Shown one piece after another: positions 1 through 9,870 of a stretch of DNA of 64,000 nt. Source of the stretch: JAJXZJ01 sp050012855 (GTDB taxonomy: Bacteria > Verrucomicrobiota > Verrucomicrobiia > Limisphaerales > J093); contig JBEKGJ010000016.1 of assembly GCA_050012855.1 (NCBI GenBank), positions 1 to 64,000 on the forward strand, written 5' to 3'. The notes beneath the pieces are model-generated. The model made no database searches and had not been told where the DNA came from. It worked only from the letters and a program-made list of their open reading frames with translations. Made by a program: the position numbers and the translations under genes. Position 1 is the first letter of the stretch. Each line of letters opens with the position of its first letter.

Positions 1-2508
1 GGTCGTCGTCCCGTCATAGGTCTTGTCGCTCGCGCTCAGCCCGCTCACGAACAACTTCTTGGCCGTGATGGTCGCCGTGATCCCGCTCTGCTCGGTCGTC
101 TGCCCGGCAAGAGTGTAGTCGCTGGCCTGCGCACCCCCCAGCGAGTTGCCCGTCACGTTGACGGTAATGCCACCGGCCGCGTCCTTGCTCGCAAAGTTCC
201 CGGTGAACGACGACGACGACGTGCTGTTAAGACTCACATCGTCGCCCGTGTAAGGGTGGCCGTCGGTCGTGCTGCTGCCCGTCGCCTCGGCGGACAGCAA
301 CGCTCCTGTTCCCGTCAAGGTTGCGGTCGTCGTCCCATCATAGGTCTTGTCGCTCGCGCTCAGCCCGCTCACGAACAATTTCTTGGCCGTGATGGTCGCC
401 GTGATCCCGCTCTGCTCGGTCGTCTGCCCGGCAAGAGTATAGTCGCTGGCCTGCGCACCCCCCAGCGAGTTGCCCGTCACGTTGACGGTAATGCCACCGG
501 CCGCGTCCTTGCTCGTAAAGTTCCCGGTGAACGCCGATGCCGCCGTGCTGCTCAGACTCACCGTGTCACCCGTGTAAGGATGGCCGTCGGTCGTGCTGCT
601 GCCCGTTGCCTCCAGCGACAGCAATGCTCCCGTTCCGCTCAAGGTCGCGGTCGTCGTCCCGTCATAGGTCTTGTCGCTCGCGCTCAGCCCGCTCACGAAC
701 AACTTCTTGGCCGTGATGGTCGCCGTGATCCCGCTCTGCTCGGTCGTCTGCCCGGCAAGAGTATAGTCGCTGGCCTGCGCACCCCCCAGCGAGTTACCCG
801 TCACGTTCACCGTAATCCCGCTGGCCGCGTCCTTGCTCGTAAAGTTCCCGGTGAACGACGACGACGCTGTACTCGTAAGACTCACTGTGTCGCCCGTGTA
901 AGGGTGCCCGTCGGTCGTGCTGCTGCCCGTCGCTTCCAGCGACAGCAATGCGGCCGTTCCGCTCAAGGTCGCGGTCGTCGTCCCGTCGTAGGTCTTGTCG
1001 CTCGCGCTCAGCCCGCTCACGAACAATTTCTTGGCCGTGATGGTGGCCGTGATCCCGCTCTGCTCGGTCGTCTGCCCGGCAAGAGTGTAGTCGCTGGCCT
1101 GCGCACCCCCCAGCGTGTTGCCCGTCACGTTCACGGTAATGCCACCGGCCGCGTCCTTGCTGACAAACGTCCCGGTGAACGCCGACGCCGCCGTGCTGCT
1201 CAGACTCACCGTGTCGCCCGTGTAAGGGTGGCCGTCGGTCGTGCTGCTGCCCGTCGCCTCCAGCGACAGCAACGCTCCCGTTCCCGTCAAGGTCGCGGTC
1301 GTCGTCCCGTCGTAGGTCCTGTCGCTCGCGCTCAGCCCGCTCACGAACAATTTCTTGACCGTGATGGCCGCGCTCAAGCTCGGCGCGGTCAGAGTGTAGT
1401 TGCCGTAGCCCGTGCCGGTCAGCGACAGCCCGCTCTCATTCACCGCGCTGGCGGTGGCCACGTCCTTGCTGTTGTAGGCATAACTGGCCGTCCCGGTCAG
1501 GCTCACCGTGTCGCCATTGCCGGTGTAAGGCTTGCCATCCGTGGTGGTGCTGCCGCCGCCGGTCGCTTCCGCCCCCTGCAACGCCGCCGCACCCGACACC
1601 GACGCGCTGGTCGTGCCGTCATACACCTTGCTCGCCGGCACCGACAACGTTCCAACCGCCGTCAGCGCCTTTTGCGTGACCTGCTGCGTCAGACCCGTCT
1701 GCTGCGTCACCGTATAATTGCCGTAGCCCGTGCCCGTCACCGTGTTTCCAGTGATCGTCACGTTCTGCGTGCCCACCTCCTTCGCCGCCAGCGTGCCCGC
1801 CGCCGTCCCGCCAATTGAAACCGCGTCCCCATTGCCCGTGTAAGGCGCGCCGTCCCCGCCGGTCCCGACGGCCGCCGCCTCCGCCGCCGGGAACGCCGCC
1901 GTCCCGCCCAGCTTCGCCGTCGCCGTGCCATCATAAATCGTGGACGCCGCCGTGATGCCCGACACCGTCAACGCCTTGGCCGTGACGGTCTGCGACAAAC
2001 CGGCTTGCGGCGTCACGGTATAATTGCCATTGCCCGTGCCCGTCACCGCCACGCTGGTCGTCACCGCTTCGCTGCCCACATCCTTGGCCGCCAGCGTGCC
2101 CGTCACCGTGCCCGGTGAAACCGCGTCCACACTGTAAGGCTTGCCATCGCTGGTCGTACCCGCGCCCGGCGCCTCCGTCCCTAAAAACGCCGCCGTCCCG
2201 CCCAGCTTCGCCGTCGTCGTGCCGTCATAAGTCGTGGATGGGGCCGTGATGCCCGATACCGTCAATGCCTTGGCCGTGACGCTCACGGAGCCGCTCAAGC
2301 CGGTCAGTGTGTAGTTGGCCGCCGCCGTGCCCGCCAGCGCCAGTGGTGTCGTCTTGAAAGTCGCAATCGCCCCGGACCATAGTGACGACGTGCTCACGGT
2401 TCCGCCGGAATTGGCTGTCCCGGTCGTCGTCACGATTTTCTCAAGGGCATAAACCAGGGCATTGTTGCCTGCGGTTACATTAGTTGAGGCCACGTTTGCA
2501 ACCGAGGC
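1..2508 (-). repeat. Tandem YDG-domain repeat array inside the giant protein gene
   Basis: Unit boundaries, marked by the codons for TTTxDYTKD/YDGTTT, fall at 1, 325, 649, 973, 1297, 1609, 1921 and 2215. Periods are therefore 324, 324, 324, 324, 312, 312 and 294 bp. The first four units (108 residues each) are nearly identical at DNA level, while the units further right (closer to the N-terminus) are diverged. The shared core is KKLFVSGLSASDKTYDGTTT. The array continues beyond the left edge. The right limit given is approximate. Confidence 0.85.
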
Positions 2509-5500
2509 GAATGAGTTAAGGATGCTCGTTAGCGTGTACGTGCTGTTGACCAGGCCAATTCCACCGATCCACAATTCATTTCCCTGTGCGGTCGTCCCCG
2601 TCGTGCCGGTGACGGCGGAGGCGCTGTTGCCGGTGGAGGTGTTTGTCACATCCACTGGGCTGGCAGACAAGACGCCGCTGTACTCCGCGACGACGGCGGC
2701 GGCGAAAAGGGAGGCGCCCAGATTGACGGTCACGGTGGTTCCGGCGCTGGAGACATTGGGGGCATACCAGATTTCTGTCGTCGTGCCCGCCGTGCCGGTT
2801 GTCGAGGCGACTCTTGACCATGTAGCTCCGGTTTGGCTGATCGAGCTTACCGCGTTGGCACTAGTGCTGCGGGTCGAGATCACGGCGATCAAGGTGTTCC
2901 CGGAAGTCGGCGCGGTCACAGTCACAGTGAAAGAGGTCGCGGCACTGCCGCCAACGGCCCCGGTGGCGCTGTTCACCCGCGTCACCGTCCGCGTCGAAAG
3001 TGCCGGCGACCCAACATTCTTGCTCGCCAGCGTGGCGCTGCCCGACAGCGTCAGATTCGCACCGTCAAGATTGTTCCCAATCGTCAGAATCCCGGACGCC
3101 GCTTCCGTGGTCCCGTCATAGGTCCGCGTGCCCGACAACTGAACGGCCAGCGCATTCACCACCTGCGAAGGCGAAAGGGCAATGGAAGTGCTGCTGTCGT
3201 TATTGGCATCGCCAGCGTAAACGGCCACGATGTTGGCGTGCGTACCGGCTGTGACAGCGGTGGTCGCGGTCGTGATCATGCAGGATCCGCCGGAAAGAGT
3301 GCCGCTGCCGATGTTCGTCCCTCCGTCCGTAAGCGTCACGCCACCGCTGGGGTTCGAGCCGGTGACGGACACGTCGAACGACAGGGCAGTGCCGTAGGTC
3401 GAAGGGGTGACGGTGCCCGAATGACGGGCCAGCGTTGTGGTAGTTGACGGCCCGGAAGAGACGTTCAGCGTGCCCGTCGTCGCAGCAAAGTCCGTGTTGT
3501 CTTGGTGGGTTGCACTGGAGGTGGTCGAGCCCCAGGTGCCTAACGCTTTGTTCACCCCCCCGATATAAAGGCTCGTTACGGGGAACGAAACGCCGGTAGC
3601 GAGACTCAGTTGCGTGCCGCTGTTGATGATCGCGAGGGCGTAGAACGTCGTCGTCACCGAACCGCCGACGGTCTGAATGCCGGAGCCGTTGAAGGTCACG
3701 GTTCCGCTGCGCTGCGTGAACGTTTGGCCGTTGGACCAATTGCCGCCCAACGAAAGGCTGTAGTTGCTGGCGCTGACGTCGAGCGTCGTTCCGGAGCCGA
3801 TCGTCACGTTGCCGCTGACCGCCAAGCCCACCACCAAGGTGGCCGTCGCGGTCCCGCTGAGGGCCAGGCTGCCGCTGATCGTTGTCGTGCCCGTCTGCAA
3901 CGTCTTTGCGCCGCTGCCGCTCAAGGTGAGATTGTAATAATTGACGTTCTTTAGCGTCTGAGCGGCGCCGGTGTAGTTGACCGTGTTGACGTTGGCCGAA
4001 GCACTCAGCGTTGTGATCGTGATCGCTGTGGTAGTGGGGCCGCCGATGTTAAGTGTGGCACTGGTGCCCTGCGTCAAGCCGCCCGAGCCGGCGAACGCCG
4101 TGTTCACGGTCAGGGTGCCGTTGTTCTGATAGGTCCCGTTGACCGTGACGCTGGGGATGACAATTGCGTTGGCCCCGCTGAAGGTCTTCGTGGCGCCCGT
4201 AAAGGTGTGGACACCCGTGTTGGCCGTCAACGTCCCGCCATTCTGCAAACTCCCGCCAAAGGAATAGGCCGCGACCGCAGTCTCATTCCAGAGCCCGCCG
4301 GTGTTGATGGTGACATCACTCGTGAAGGTCATGGCCCCCGTCCCGGCCAGCGTGAACGTGCCGCTCGCTCCCCCACCCACCGTCGTCGTGCCGGTCACGC
4401 CCAGAGTATAGGTGCTGGCGCTGGCAAAGGTCGTCCCGTCGCCAATGCTCAGATTCCCGCCGATGGTCAGATTGCCCCCCATGGTCGCCGTCGCCGACCC
4501 GCTCAAGGTTAGGTTGCCGCTGATCGTCGCGATCACCCCAAAGGTCTCGGCTCCCCCGCTTAACGTGAGGTGGTAATAAGCGACCACTTTCAGCGTTTGG
4601 CTGGTGCCCGTGTAATTGACCGTGTTGCCGGAAGCTGTTGCGGTCAGCGCCGTGATCCCCGAAGTCCCGCCAATGTTCAGTGTGGCACTGGCGCCCTGCG
4701 TCAGCCCGCCCGTGCCGCTCAACGCCGTGGTGGCGGTGATGGTCCCGTTGTTGGTCAGCACCCCCGGTGAAGTAACCGTGAGCAAGGTCCCCACGGTCAG
4801 GGCGCCGCTATTCGCATAGGTTCCGGTCACCGTCAGGCTGGGAATAGAAATCGTCCCGCTGATGGTTTTGCTCGAACCACTCAGCGTGTAGGTTCCGCTG
4901 CCCGCCGTGAACGTGCCGCTGTTGGCAAGATTCCCGCCGATAGCCACCGCCGCGTTGGCCGAATTGGTCCAGGTGGCGCCACTGCTGACGGTCACATCGG
5001 CAAACGATTTCGCCCCGGTGGCAGAGCTGATGCTCAGGGTGCCACTCGTCCCCCCACCAACCGTTGTCGTGCCCGTCACGGTCAGAGCGAAGGCGGCGGC
5101 AGTAAAGGTGGTGCCGTCTTGAACGTTGAGGTTGCCACCGACGGTAACAGCCCCTGCGGTGGTCGCCGACGCACTGCCACCCAGGCTCAAGTTGTAGAAG
5201 TTGGCCGCGCCGATTTGCGGCGCTGCCCCCGTGAAGAGGGCCGTGCCCGTGGCCGTGAACGTGCCGGCCGAGAGCACCCACGTGCTCGCGCCGGTGCCCG
5301 TCACGGTGATCGTGTTGCCGTTGTCAGCCAGCGTCCCCCCGGTACCACTCTGGCTGAACGTGCCGATCGAGATCGGGGTTGCCGCGGTCAGTGTCGTCGT
5401 CCCGCTGGTAGAGCTGTAATTCAGGGCGCCTGTGACCGTGAACCCGGCGTTGCCCGTCATCGTGGCCGTGCCCGAAATCGTCAGGTTGCCGCCAATGGTG

Positions 5501-8500
5501 GTGACCCCCGTCATCGTCTTGGCGCCGCTGCCCGAAAGCGTGAGGTTATTGTAAGTGGTTGCCACCACCGTCTGCACCCCGCTGGCATTGTAATTCACCG
5601 TGTTGGGGCTGGCCGTGGCCGTCAAAGTCGCCAGCGTAAGATTCGCCGCGCTGGCGCCAATGTTGAGCGTGGCGCTCGCGCCTTGCGTCAGCCCGCCCGT
5701 GCCGGCGAGCGCGGTGCTCACGGTGAGCGTCCCGTTGTTGTTCAACGTCACACCCGTGACCGTCACGCTCGGAATTGTAAACGTCCCGGTCAGCGTCTGC
5801 GTGTTGGTGTCAAAGGTATTGACTCCGGTACCGGCATTGAATGCGCCGGTGCCGTTCAAGGTAATCCCGCCCCTGAACGTTACGGGCGAATTGGCCGAAG
5901 TGTTGGCCCATGTGCCGCCCGAATTGACCGTAACCAACCCCGTGAAGATCTTCGTGCCGGAAGCAGAGCTTATTGTCAAATTGCCACTTGTCCCTGCACC
6001 CACGGTCGTAGTCCCGCTCACGGTGAGAGCGAAGGCGCCCGCCGTGAAGGTCGTGCCATCACCGACGGAAAGGTTTCCGGTAATGGTTAATCCCGCCCCG
6101 GTGGTTAAGGTGGAAGTTCCGCTCAGAGCTACGTTGCCGCCAACGGTCATTGTGGTTGCTGTCGTTGCCGTCGCCGATCCACTCATGGTCAAATTGCCGT
6201 TGATCGTGCTTACCGAGGTGAGCGTCTTTGCGAGGGAACCGCTTAAGGCAAGGTGATAATAACTTACGGCTTTTACTGTTTGGGCGCCACCGGAGTAGTT
6301 AACCGTATTGGGCGTGTAACTTGTCGCATCCAGGCCGCTAATGCCTGCCGTTCCGCCAATACTCAGAGTTGCATTGGCAGGTTGTGTAAGTGTTCCGCTG
6401 CCGCTGAGCGCGGTCGAAACCGTCAGTGTGCCAGGGTTATTGTTGGTGTAAGTACCATTGACGGTTAGGGTAAGAAAGGTAAGTCCTGAAGCTCCGGTGA
6501 TCTGCATTCCAGTGCCTGTCAAGGTAACGCCACCGGTGCCGGCGGTGAAGGTTCCTGTATTGAGCCAATTGCCTCCCACGGTAATTAGCGCCGTATCTGC
6601 ACCAATGCTTCCAGTTCCGGTAAGGTCGCCGGTAACAGTCACAATAGGATTACTGGTCAGCGTCGCTGTCCCGCCGGTCACGCTCCAATTACCACCCACC
6701 GTGAGCGTGCCTGCCGCCGGTGTTTTTGCGCCCGCCCCGGAAAAAGTGAGGTTCGGATAGCTCGGTGTCGTGGAGACTGCCTGGGCAAGAGCGCTGACAT
6801 ATCCAACCGTCGTTCCGGCCGTGATGTTGCGCGTCGCCCAGGCGGGCCAGGCGGTTCCCACCGTGGCGGAACCGAGATTGTAGGTTCCCGAGGTGAGATT
6901 CAACACACTGGAAGCGCCGGGCGTTATGACAAAACCGCCATCGTTAAAAATGCTGCTGGCCGTGACGTCGCCGATGGTCAGGGTGGTGATGGTGGCGGCC
7001 GCCGCAAGCGTCACTCCGGTGGCATTGTTTACTTTAAGGGTTGTGTAGGTTCCCCCCACCGCCGTTTGGGCCCCGGCTCCATTGTATTCCACCGTGCCGC
7101 CCCACGTTAAGCTAGCAGGTATGGGTGCGGCGCTGGTGGCGGTAAGCACGGCTGTTTGAATCTTGCCGCCATTGGTCAGGCTGGTTAAAGTGCCGCCCAG
7201 CACCAGCCCACTGCCCAGATTAAGCGTATCACTGGAAGTCGTAGTTAACACGTCGTTTACGGTCAGGATATTGCCGGTGGCAGCGGCAGTGAAATTCAAC
7301 GTAACACCGCCGGAAATGAGCAACTGCCCAATCGTCTGAGCAGGGATATCGGTTACCGTGCTGCCTACGGTATTGAAGATAAGAACGTCAGCGGCGGAGG
7401 GCGAGGTTCTGGTGGGTGTCCAATTGGCGGCCGTCTGCCAGTCGCCCGAACCACTTACATTCCACGTATAACGCCCCCCTTCACTCCCAAGCGCATAAAA
7501 AGTGGACGGTGAGTTCTGGTTGTTGAACTCGGTGTTGATCCAGTCGGGGGAACGGATGGTGCTGGAAACGCGGACCTCGTCGAGGGTTCCGCCGAAATGA
7601 CGGTTCTCACCCGCCGAACCAGTGTAGCCGCCAATGTGGTTTGTGGCCACAGGAGAAAACGGTGCTCCAACCGCATCAGTAAACAACTGTGCCCCATCAT
7701 AATAAACGTAGGGATAGCCAGATGCGTTAACCATCAGAACAAAGTGATGCCATCCTGGTATGGTGCCGGTAAAGGCGCCTGCGTCAATCCATCTGGCCCG
7801 TTCATAAAGCGCCAATACATGATTCCCGTTGGTTTCATACGCGCCACTGCCTACCCCGATCGCATAGCCATCGCCTGGCGCAGTGCTTCCCAATGCGGCC
7901 TCTCCTGCACCGCCGATTTTTAGAAATGCCCCGTGAACAGAACTTGAGGACAAGTATGCCCAGCATTCCATCGTGACATTGGCAGTGCCAAGACCAAATG
8001 CGGAAGAAACATCGTCTTCCATCCCGGAGGCCGAGCCGTTAAAGGTCAATCCGCCGTCAATCTTGGCGGCTCCCTGGGTGGGTGAGTTGAGCGGGGTGGC
8101 GTTATAGCCGTTCGCAGTGGAATCCGCTGAAGTTGCACCGGTGGCTTCTTTCAAGTGCCAGACGGCTTTGAAACTGGAATCCCAGACGGCGTGGGTTGCA
8201 TCCTGTTGGTCGCTCGCACTGGAGTTGCCGTAGTACAGGTAGATCACGGTGTCGGTGGTGTGGCTGAGGGTGGCAACCTTCACCCAAGCCACCAGCGTCC
8301 CGCTCGCATACGACTCTCGCTCGTAAGGTATCTTGGTAGTACCGGTCGAGTCGGTGAAAAGAATGTCGTAGCCGGTGCTTAGGGCGTGAGCCGACAAGCC
8401 GGCGTCGGAGGTCAAACTTACCAGCACGGGAAAGTTTGACTGGTCGGTACTGCCCACGGTACCGACCTTGGTGTGATCGATCGTTATCTTTTTACGGTAG

Positions 8501-8625
8501 AGCCAGCTTGTGTTATACCAGCTCTGCGCCAACACGCTGGAGGTGCAAGCGAGCAAGAGCACGAGCCACAGGGCCGCTCTGAGTGTTCCCAGGATACCTT
8601 TCCGCATGTTGCCTGCTGTTTCCAT
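1..8625 (-). CDS. Giant secreted multidomain protein with DUF2341, LamG, PATR-like, Ig and YDG repeats (partial, C-terminus outside window)
   Basis: One frame stays open from the ATG at 8625 to the left edge (2875 codons, no stop). A second in-frame ATG lies at 8607; I prefer 8625 because AAGGG sits about 5 nt upstream. Residues 7-36 form a signal peptide ending near SVLA. A DUF2341 domain follows (about 37-125, starting SWYNTSWLYRKKITID), then a LamG-type lectin fold (about 150-370). Residues about 380-1720 are passenger-type beta repeats with recurring NLTLSGSGAKT and GGLTQGASATLNIG phrases. A group-3 bacterial Ig-like domain covers about 1722-1808. A YDG-like unit at about 1820-1870 is followed by a separate beta domain (about 1880-2030), and tandem YDG units fill about 2135-2875. 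An adhesin or surface-layer role is inferred. The anchor or sorting signal would be at the missing C-terminus. Confidence 0.9.
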   Translation of the reverse strand, partial: METAGNMRKGILGTLRAALWLVLLLACTSSVLAQSWYNTSWLYRKKITIDHTKVGTVGSTDQSNFPVLVSLTSDAGLSAHALSTGYDILFTDSTGTTKIPYERESYASGTLVAWVKVATLSHTTDTVIYLYYGNSSASDQQDATHAVWDSSFKAVWHLKEATGATSADSTANGYNATPLNSPTQGAAKIDGGLTFNGSASGMEDDVSSAFGLGTANVTMECWAYLSSSSVHGAFLKIGGAGEAALGSTAPGDGYAIGVGSGAYETNGNHVLALYERARWIDAGAFTGTIPGWHHFVLMVNASGYPYVYYDGAQLFTDAVGAPFSPVATNHIGGYTGSAGENRHFGGTLDEVRVSSTIRSPDWINTEFNNQNSPSTFYALGSEGGRYTWNVSGSGDWQTAANWTPTRTSPSAADVLIFNTVGSTVTDIPAQTIGQLLISGGVTLNFTAAATGNILTVNDVLTTTSSDTLNLGSGLVLGGTLTSLTNGGKIQTAVLTATSAAPIPASLTWGGTVEYNGAGAQTAVGGTYTTLKVNNATGVTLAAAATITTLTIGDVTASSIFNDGGFVITPGASSVLNLTSGTYNLGSATVGTAWPAWATRNITAGTTVGYVSALAQAVSTTPSYPNLTFSGAGAKTPAAGTLTVGGNWSVTGGTATLTSNPIVTVTGDLTGTGSIGADTALITVGGNWLNTGTFTAGTGGVTLTGTGMQITGASGLTFLTLTVNGTYTNNNPGTLTVSTALSGSGTLTQPANATLSIGGTAGISGLDATSYTPNTVNYSGGAQTVKAVSYYHLALSGSLAKTLTSVSTINGNLTMSGSATATTATTMTVGGNVALSGTSTLTTGAGLTITGNLSVGDGTTFTAGAFALTVSGTTTVGAGTSGNLTISSASGTKIFTGLVTVNSGGTWANTSANSPVTFRGGITLNGTGAFNAGTGVNTFDTNTQTLTGTFTIPSVTVTGVTLNNNGTLTVSTALAGTGGLTQGASATLNIGASAANLTLATLTATASPNTVNYNASGVQTVVATTYNNLTLSGSGAKTMTGVTTIGGNLTISGTATMTGNAGFTVTGALNYSSTSGTTTLTAATPISIGTFSQSGTGGTLADNGNTITVTGTGASTWVLSAGTFTATGTALFTGAAPQIGAANFYNLSLGGSASATTAGAVTVGGNLNVQDGTTFTAAAFALTVTGTTTVGGGTSGTLSISSATGAKSFADVTVSSGATWTNSANAAVAIGGNLANSGTFTAGSGTYTLSGSSKTISGTISIPSLTVTGTYANSGALTVGTLLTVTSPGVLTNNGTITATTALSGTGGLTQGASATLNIGGTSGITALTATASGNTVNYTGTSQTLKVVAYYHLTLSGGAETFGVIATISGNLTLSGSATATMGGNLTIGGNLSIGDGTTFASASTYTLGVTGTTTVGGGASGTFTLAGTGAMTFTSDVTINTGGLWNETAVAAYSFGGSLQNGGTLTANTGVHTFTGATKTFSGANAIVIPSVTVNGTYQNNGTLTVNTAFAGSGGLTQGTSATLNIGGPTTTAITITTLSASANVNTVNYTGAAQTLKNVNYYNLTLSGSGAKTLQTGTTTISGSLALSGTATATLVVGLAVSGNVTIGSGTTLDVSASNYSLSLGGNWSNGQTFTQRSGTVTFNGSGIQTVGGSVTTTFYALAIINSGTQLSLATGVSFPVTSLYIGGVNKALGTWGSTTSSATHQDNTDFAATTGTLNVSSGPSTTTTLARHSGTVTPSTYGTALSFDVSVTGSNPSGGVTLTDGGTNIGSGTLSGGSCMITTATTAVTAGTHANIVAVYAGDANNDSSTSIALSPSQVVNALAVQLSGTRTYDGTTEAASGILTIGNNLDGANLTLSGSATLASKNVGSPALSTRTVTRVNSATGAVGGSAATSFTVTVTAPTSGNTLIAVISTRSTSANAVSSISQTGATWSRVASTTGTAGTTTEIWYAPNVSSAGTTVTVNLGASLFAAAVVAEYSGVLSASPVDVTNTSTGNSASAVTGTTGTTAQGNELWIGGIGLVNSTYTLTSILNSFASVANVASTNVTAGNNALVYALEKIVTTTGTANSGGTVSTSSLWSGAIATFKTTPLALAGTAAANYTLTGLSGSVSVTAKALTVSGITAPSTTYDGTTTAKLGGTAAFLGTEAPGAGTTSDGKPYSVDAVSPGTVTGTLAAKDVGSEAVTTSVAVTGTGNGNYTVTPQAGLSQTVTAKALTVSGITAASTIYDGTATAKLGGTAAFPAAEAAAVGTGGDGAPYTGNGDAVSIGGTAAGTLAAKEVGTQNVTITGNTVTGTGYGNYTVTQQTGLTQQVTQKALTAVGTLSVPASKVYDGTTSASVSGAAALQGAEATGGGSTTTDGKPYTGNGDTVSLTGTASYAYNSKDVATASAVNESGLSLTGTGYGNYTLTAPSLSAAITVKKLFVSGLSASDRTYDGTTTATLTGTGALLSLEATGSSTTDGHPYTGDTVSLSSTAASAFTGTFVSKDAAGGITVNVTGNTLGGAQASDYTLAGQTTEQSGITATITAKKLFVSGLSASDKTYDGTTTATLSGTAALLSLEATGSSTTDGHPYTGDTVSLTSTASSSFTGNFTSKDAASGITVNVTGNSLGGAQASDYTLAGQTTEQSGITATITAKKLFVSGLSASDKTYDGTTTATLSGTGALLSLEATGSSTTDGHPYTGDTVSLSSTAASAFTGNFTSKDAAGGITVNVTGNSLGGAQASDYTLAGQTTEQSGITATITAKKLFVSGLSASDKTYDGTTTATLTGTGALLSAEATGSSTTDGHPYTGDDVSLNSTSSSSFTGNFASKDAAGGITVNVTGNSLGGAQASDYTLAGQTTEQSGITATITAKKLFVSGLSASDKTYDGTTT

Positions 8626-9220
8626 TCGTGCCCTTAACTTCGGCTTCGACGCCGGTTCAATGTCGCAACGCGGCGGGAGGTTGAGCCGGTCAGGGCCTGC
8701 CGGAGAGCAAGGGCGGTGGTCAGCCGGCTGGTCAAGGAAGGCCCGGTCAGCCGGGCGGGCGTCCGCTCGGGGGCCGGAGGCCGGTGAAGCTGCGCCCCCG
8801 GCCGTCCGGCCAGTTCCCGCGAGGTAATTGGCCGATTCAGGCCCATCGTCTTCCCGGCACGCTGCGGCAGGAGGGCACGGCGCACCTTCGGCCTAACCCC
8901 TTCCAAGATGGACCTTGACCCCCAAGGCCACCAACAGTTTCGGCTGGGACAGGGCACGTTCACCGGGGCATGAATAACGATACCCCCACCGGCGTCATAA
9001 CCACATGGACTAACACCAATCGCAATCACAATTTCTGAAACCGAGTTGCTGTTCTTACCGTACAGTAATGGCAAGATCAAGCTATTTCTACGGAATTGGA
9101 TTCACAGGGTTGGGTTGGCAGGCTTAAATGCATAAATTAATGTAATTACTTGATTCGGGAGCTGGCGGCCCTTCACCTCGCCTTCCCGGCCCAACCACCG
9201 CCAGACGGCGTGGGCACTTC
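8626..9220. other. Long spacer and presumed 5' leader of the giant protein gene
   Basis: No convincing gene. The part next to the start codon is very G+C-rich with several self-complementary stretches (for example around 8765-8815). The distal part (8960-9150) is more A/T-rich and is the likely place for the promoter of the giant gene. I could not assign a -35/-10 pair or a known riboswitch class. Confidence 0.4.
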
Positions 9221-9506
9221 CCAGACTCTCGCCAGATGCAGATGTTTTGTTGATTATCAACAGGTTGCGCAGACGGTTCATGGAAAGCCGCAGGTCTGGA
9301 CGTTCGCCGCGGGGGCGCGGCGAACAGCAGGCGGGCCTGTCTGCCACCTGTCTGCCACAGGCAGGTGGCACAGGCAGGCGCCCGTGCTCCCCCAGACTCT
9401 CGCAGATGCAGAGCTTTTGTTGATTATCAACAGGTTGCGCAGACGGTTCATAAAAAGCCGCTGGTCTGGACGTTCGCCGCGGGGGTGCGGCGAACAGCAG
9501 GTGGGG
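9221..9506. repeat. 115-bp direct repeat (9221-9335 and 9392-9506) flanking a palindrome
   Basis: The two copies differ at only a few positions. Each contains the 13-nt palindrome GTTGATTATCAAC (first copy at 9249-9261) followed by a conserved block ending in GCGGCGAACAGCAG. Between the copies, 9336-9378 is a long imperfect palindrome built from CCTGTCTGCCAC / GTGGCACAGGCAGG. This looks like a dispersed non-coding element family, not a gene. Confidence 0.75.
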
Positions 9507-9534
9507 CGTCCGCGCTTCCCAGACAAGAATGACG

Positions 9535-9660
9535 CTCCGGGGAGAACACGCGCCTCGCGTGTCCCCGGCCGGCGCCCCCGCCGGGCGGTTCTTCGAGTTG
9601 TAGTCACTGATGTGGCGGGCGAGCTGCCCGCCACGGCACCCGGGCCGGGTGCGCTCCCCA
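9535..9660. repeat. Modular dispersed intergenic repeat, copy A
   Basis: Two blocks recur near 53.9 kb. Block 1 (9535-9589) matches 53961-54015 at 52 of 55 positions and contains the palindrome ACACGCGCCTCGCGTGT and a GGCGCCCCCGCC hairpin. Block 2 (9611-9660) matches 53898-53947 at 45 of 50 positions and contains GGCGGGCGAGCTGCCCGCC. The block order is swapped between the two loci, so these are separable modules. Confidence 0.8.
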
Positions 9661-9678
9661 CCCGCCCTCTGTCCGCGG

Positions 9679-9870
9679 CTAATCCCGAACGACCGGATGG
9701 GCCTCGTGCAGGAACAGCGAAATCCATTCGCCAGCCTTTTGCCGGTCTTCCGCGGTGCCACCGCGCAACTCATAACGGCCCGCGAGCGTGCGCACCAGTT
9801 CCGCCTGCCCGAAGGCGGCCACCAACTCCTCCTGCGGGCGCAGGAGTTCCAGCATCCGATTCCATTTCAT
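9679..9870 (-). CDS. Small hypothetical protein (63 aa)
   Basis: The ORF begins MKWNRMLELLRPQEELVAAF and ends in HEAHPVVRD. The composition is protein-like: helix-forming, charged and low in Arg/Pro runs, unlike the shadow ORFs around it. It carries no signal peptide or membrane segment and no domain I recognise. The start is the first ATG (9870) and only a weak purine stretch precedes it. It is an orphan between the repeat-rich spacer and the end of nadB on the same strand. It could be a conserved small protein or the last piece of a larger lost gene. Confidence 0.5.
   Translation of the reverse strand: MKWNRMLELLRPQEELVAAFGQAELVRTLAGRYELRGGTAEDRQKAGEWISLFLHEAHPVVRD

Noticed and set aside
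1..1620. CRISPR array
   Set aside because: The repeats are 324 bp, contiguous and coding, without short unique spacers.
256..1818. 520-codon plus-strand ORF
   Set aside because: Arg-rich shadow of the YDG repeat array, which reads perfectly on the minus strand.
8900..9080. Riboswitch upstream of the giant protein gene
   Set aside because: Some self-complementarity, but no match to a consensus I can name.
9102..9281. Minus ORF of about 60 codons starting MNRLRNLLIINKTSASGESL
   Set aside because: Its start lies in the duplicated 115-bp repeat and the rest is spacer; no sign of selection for coding.
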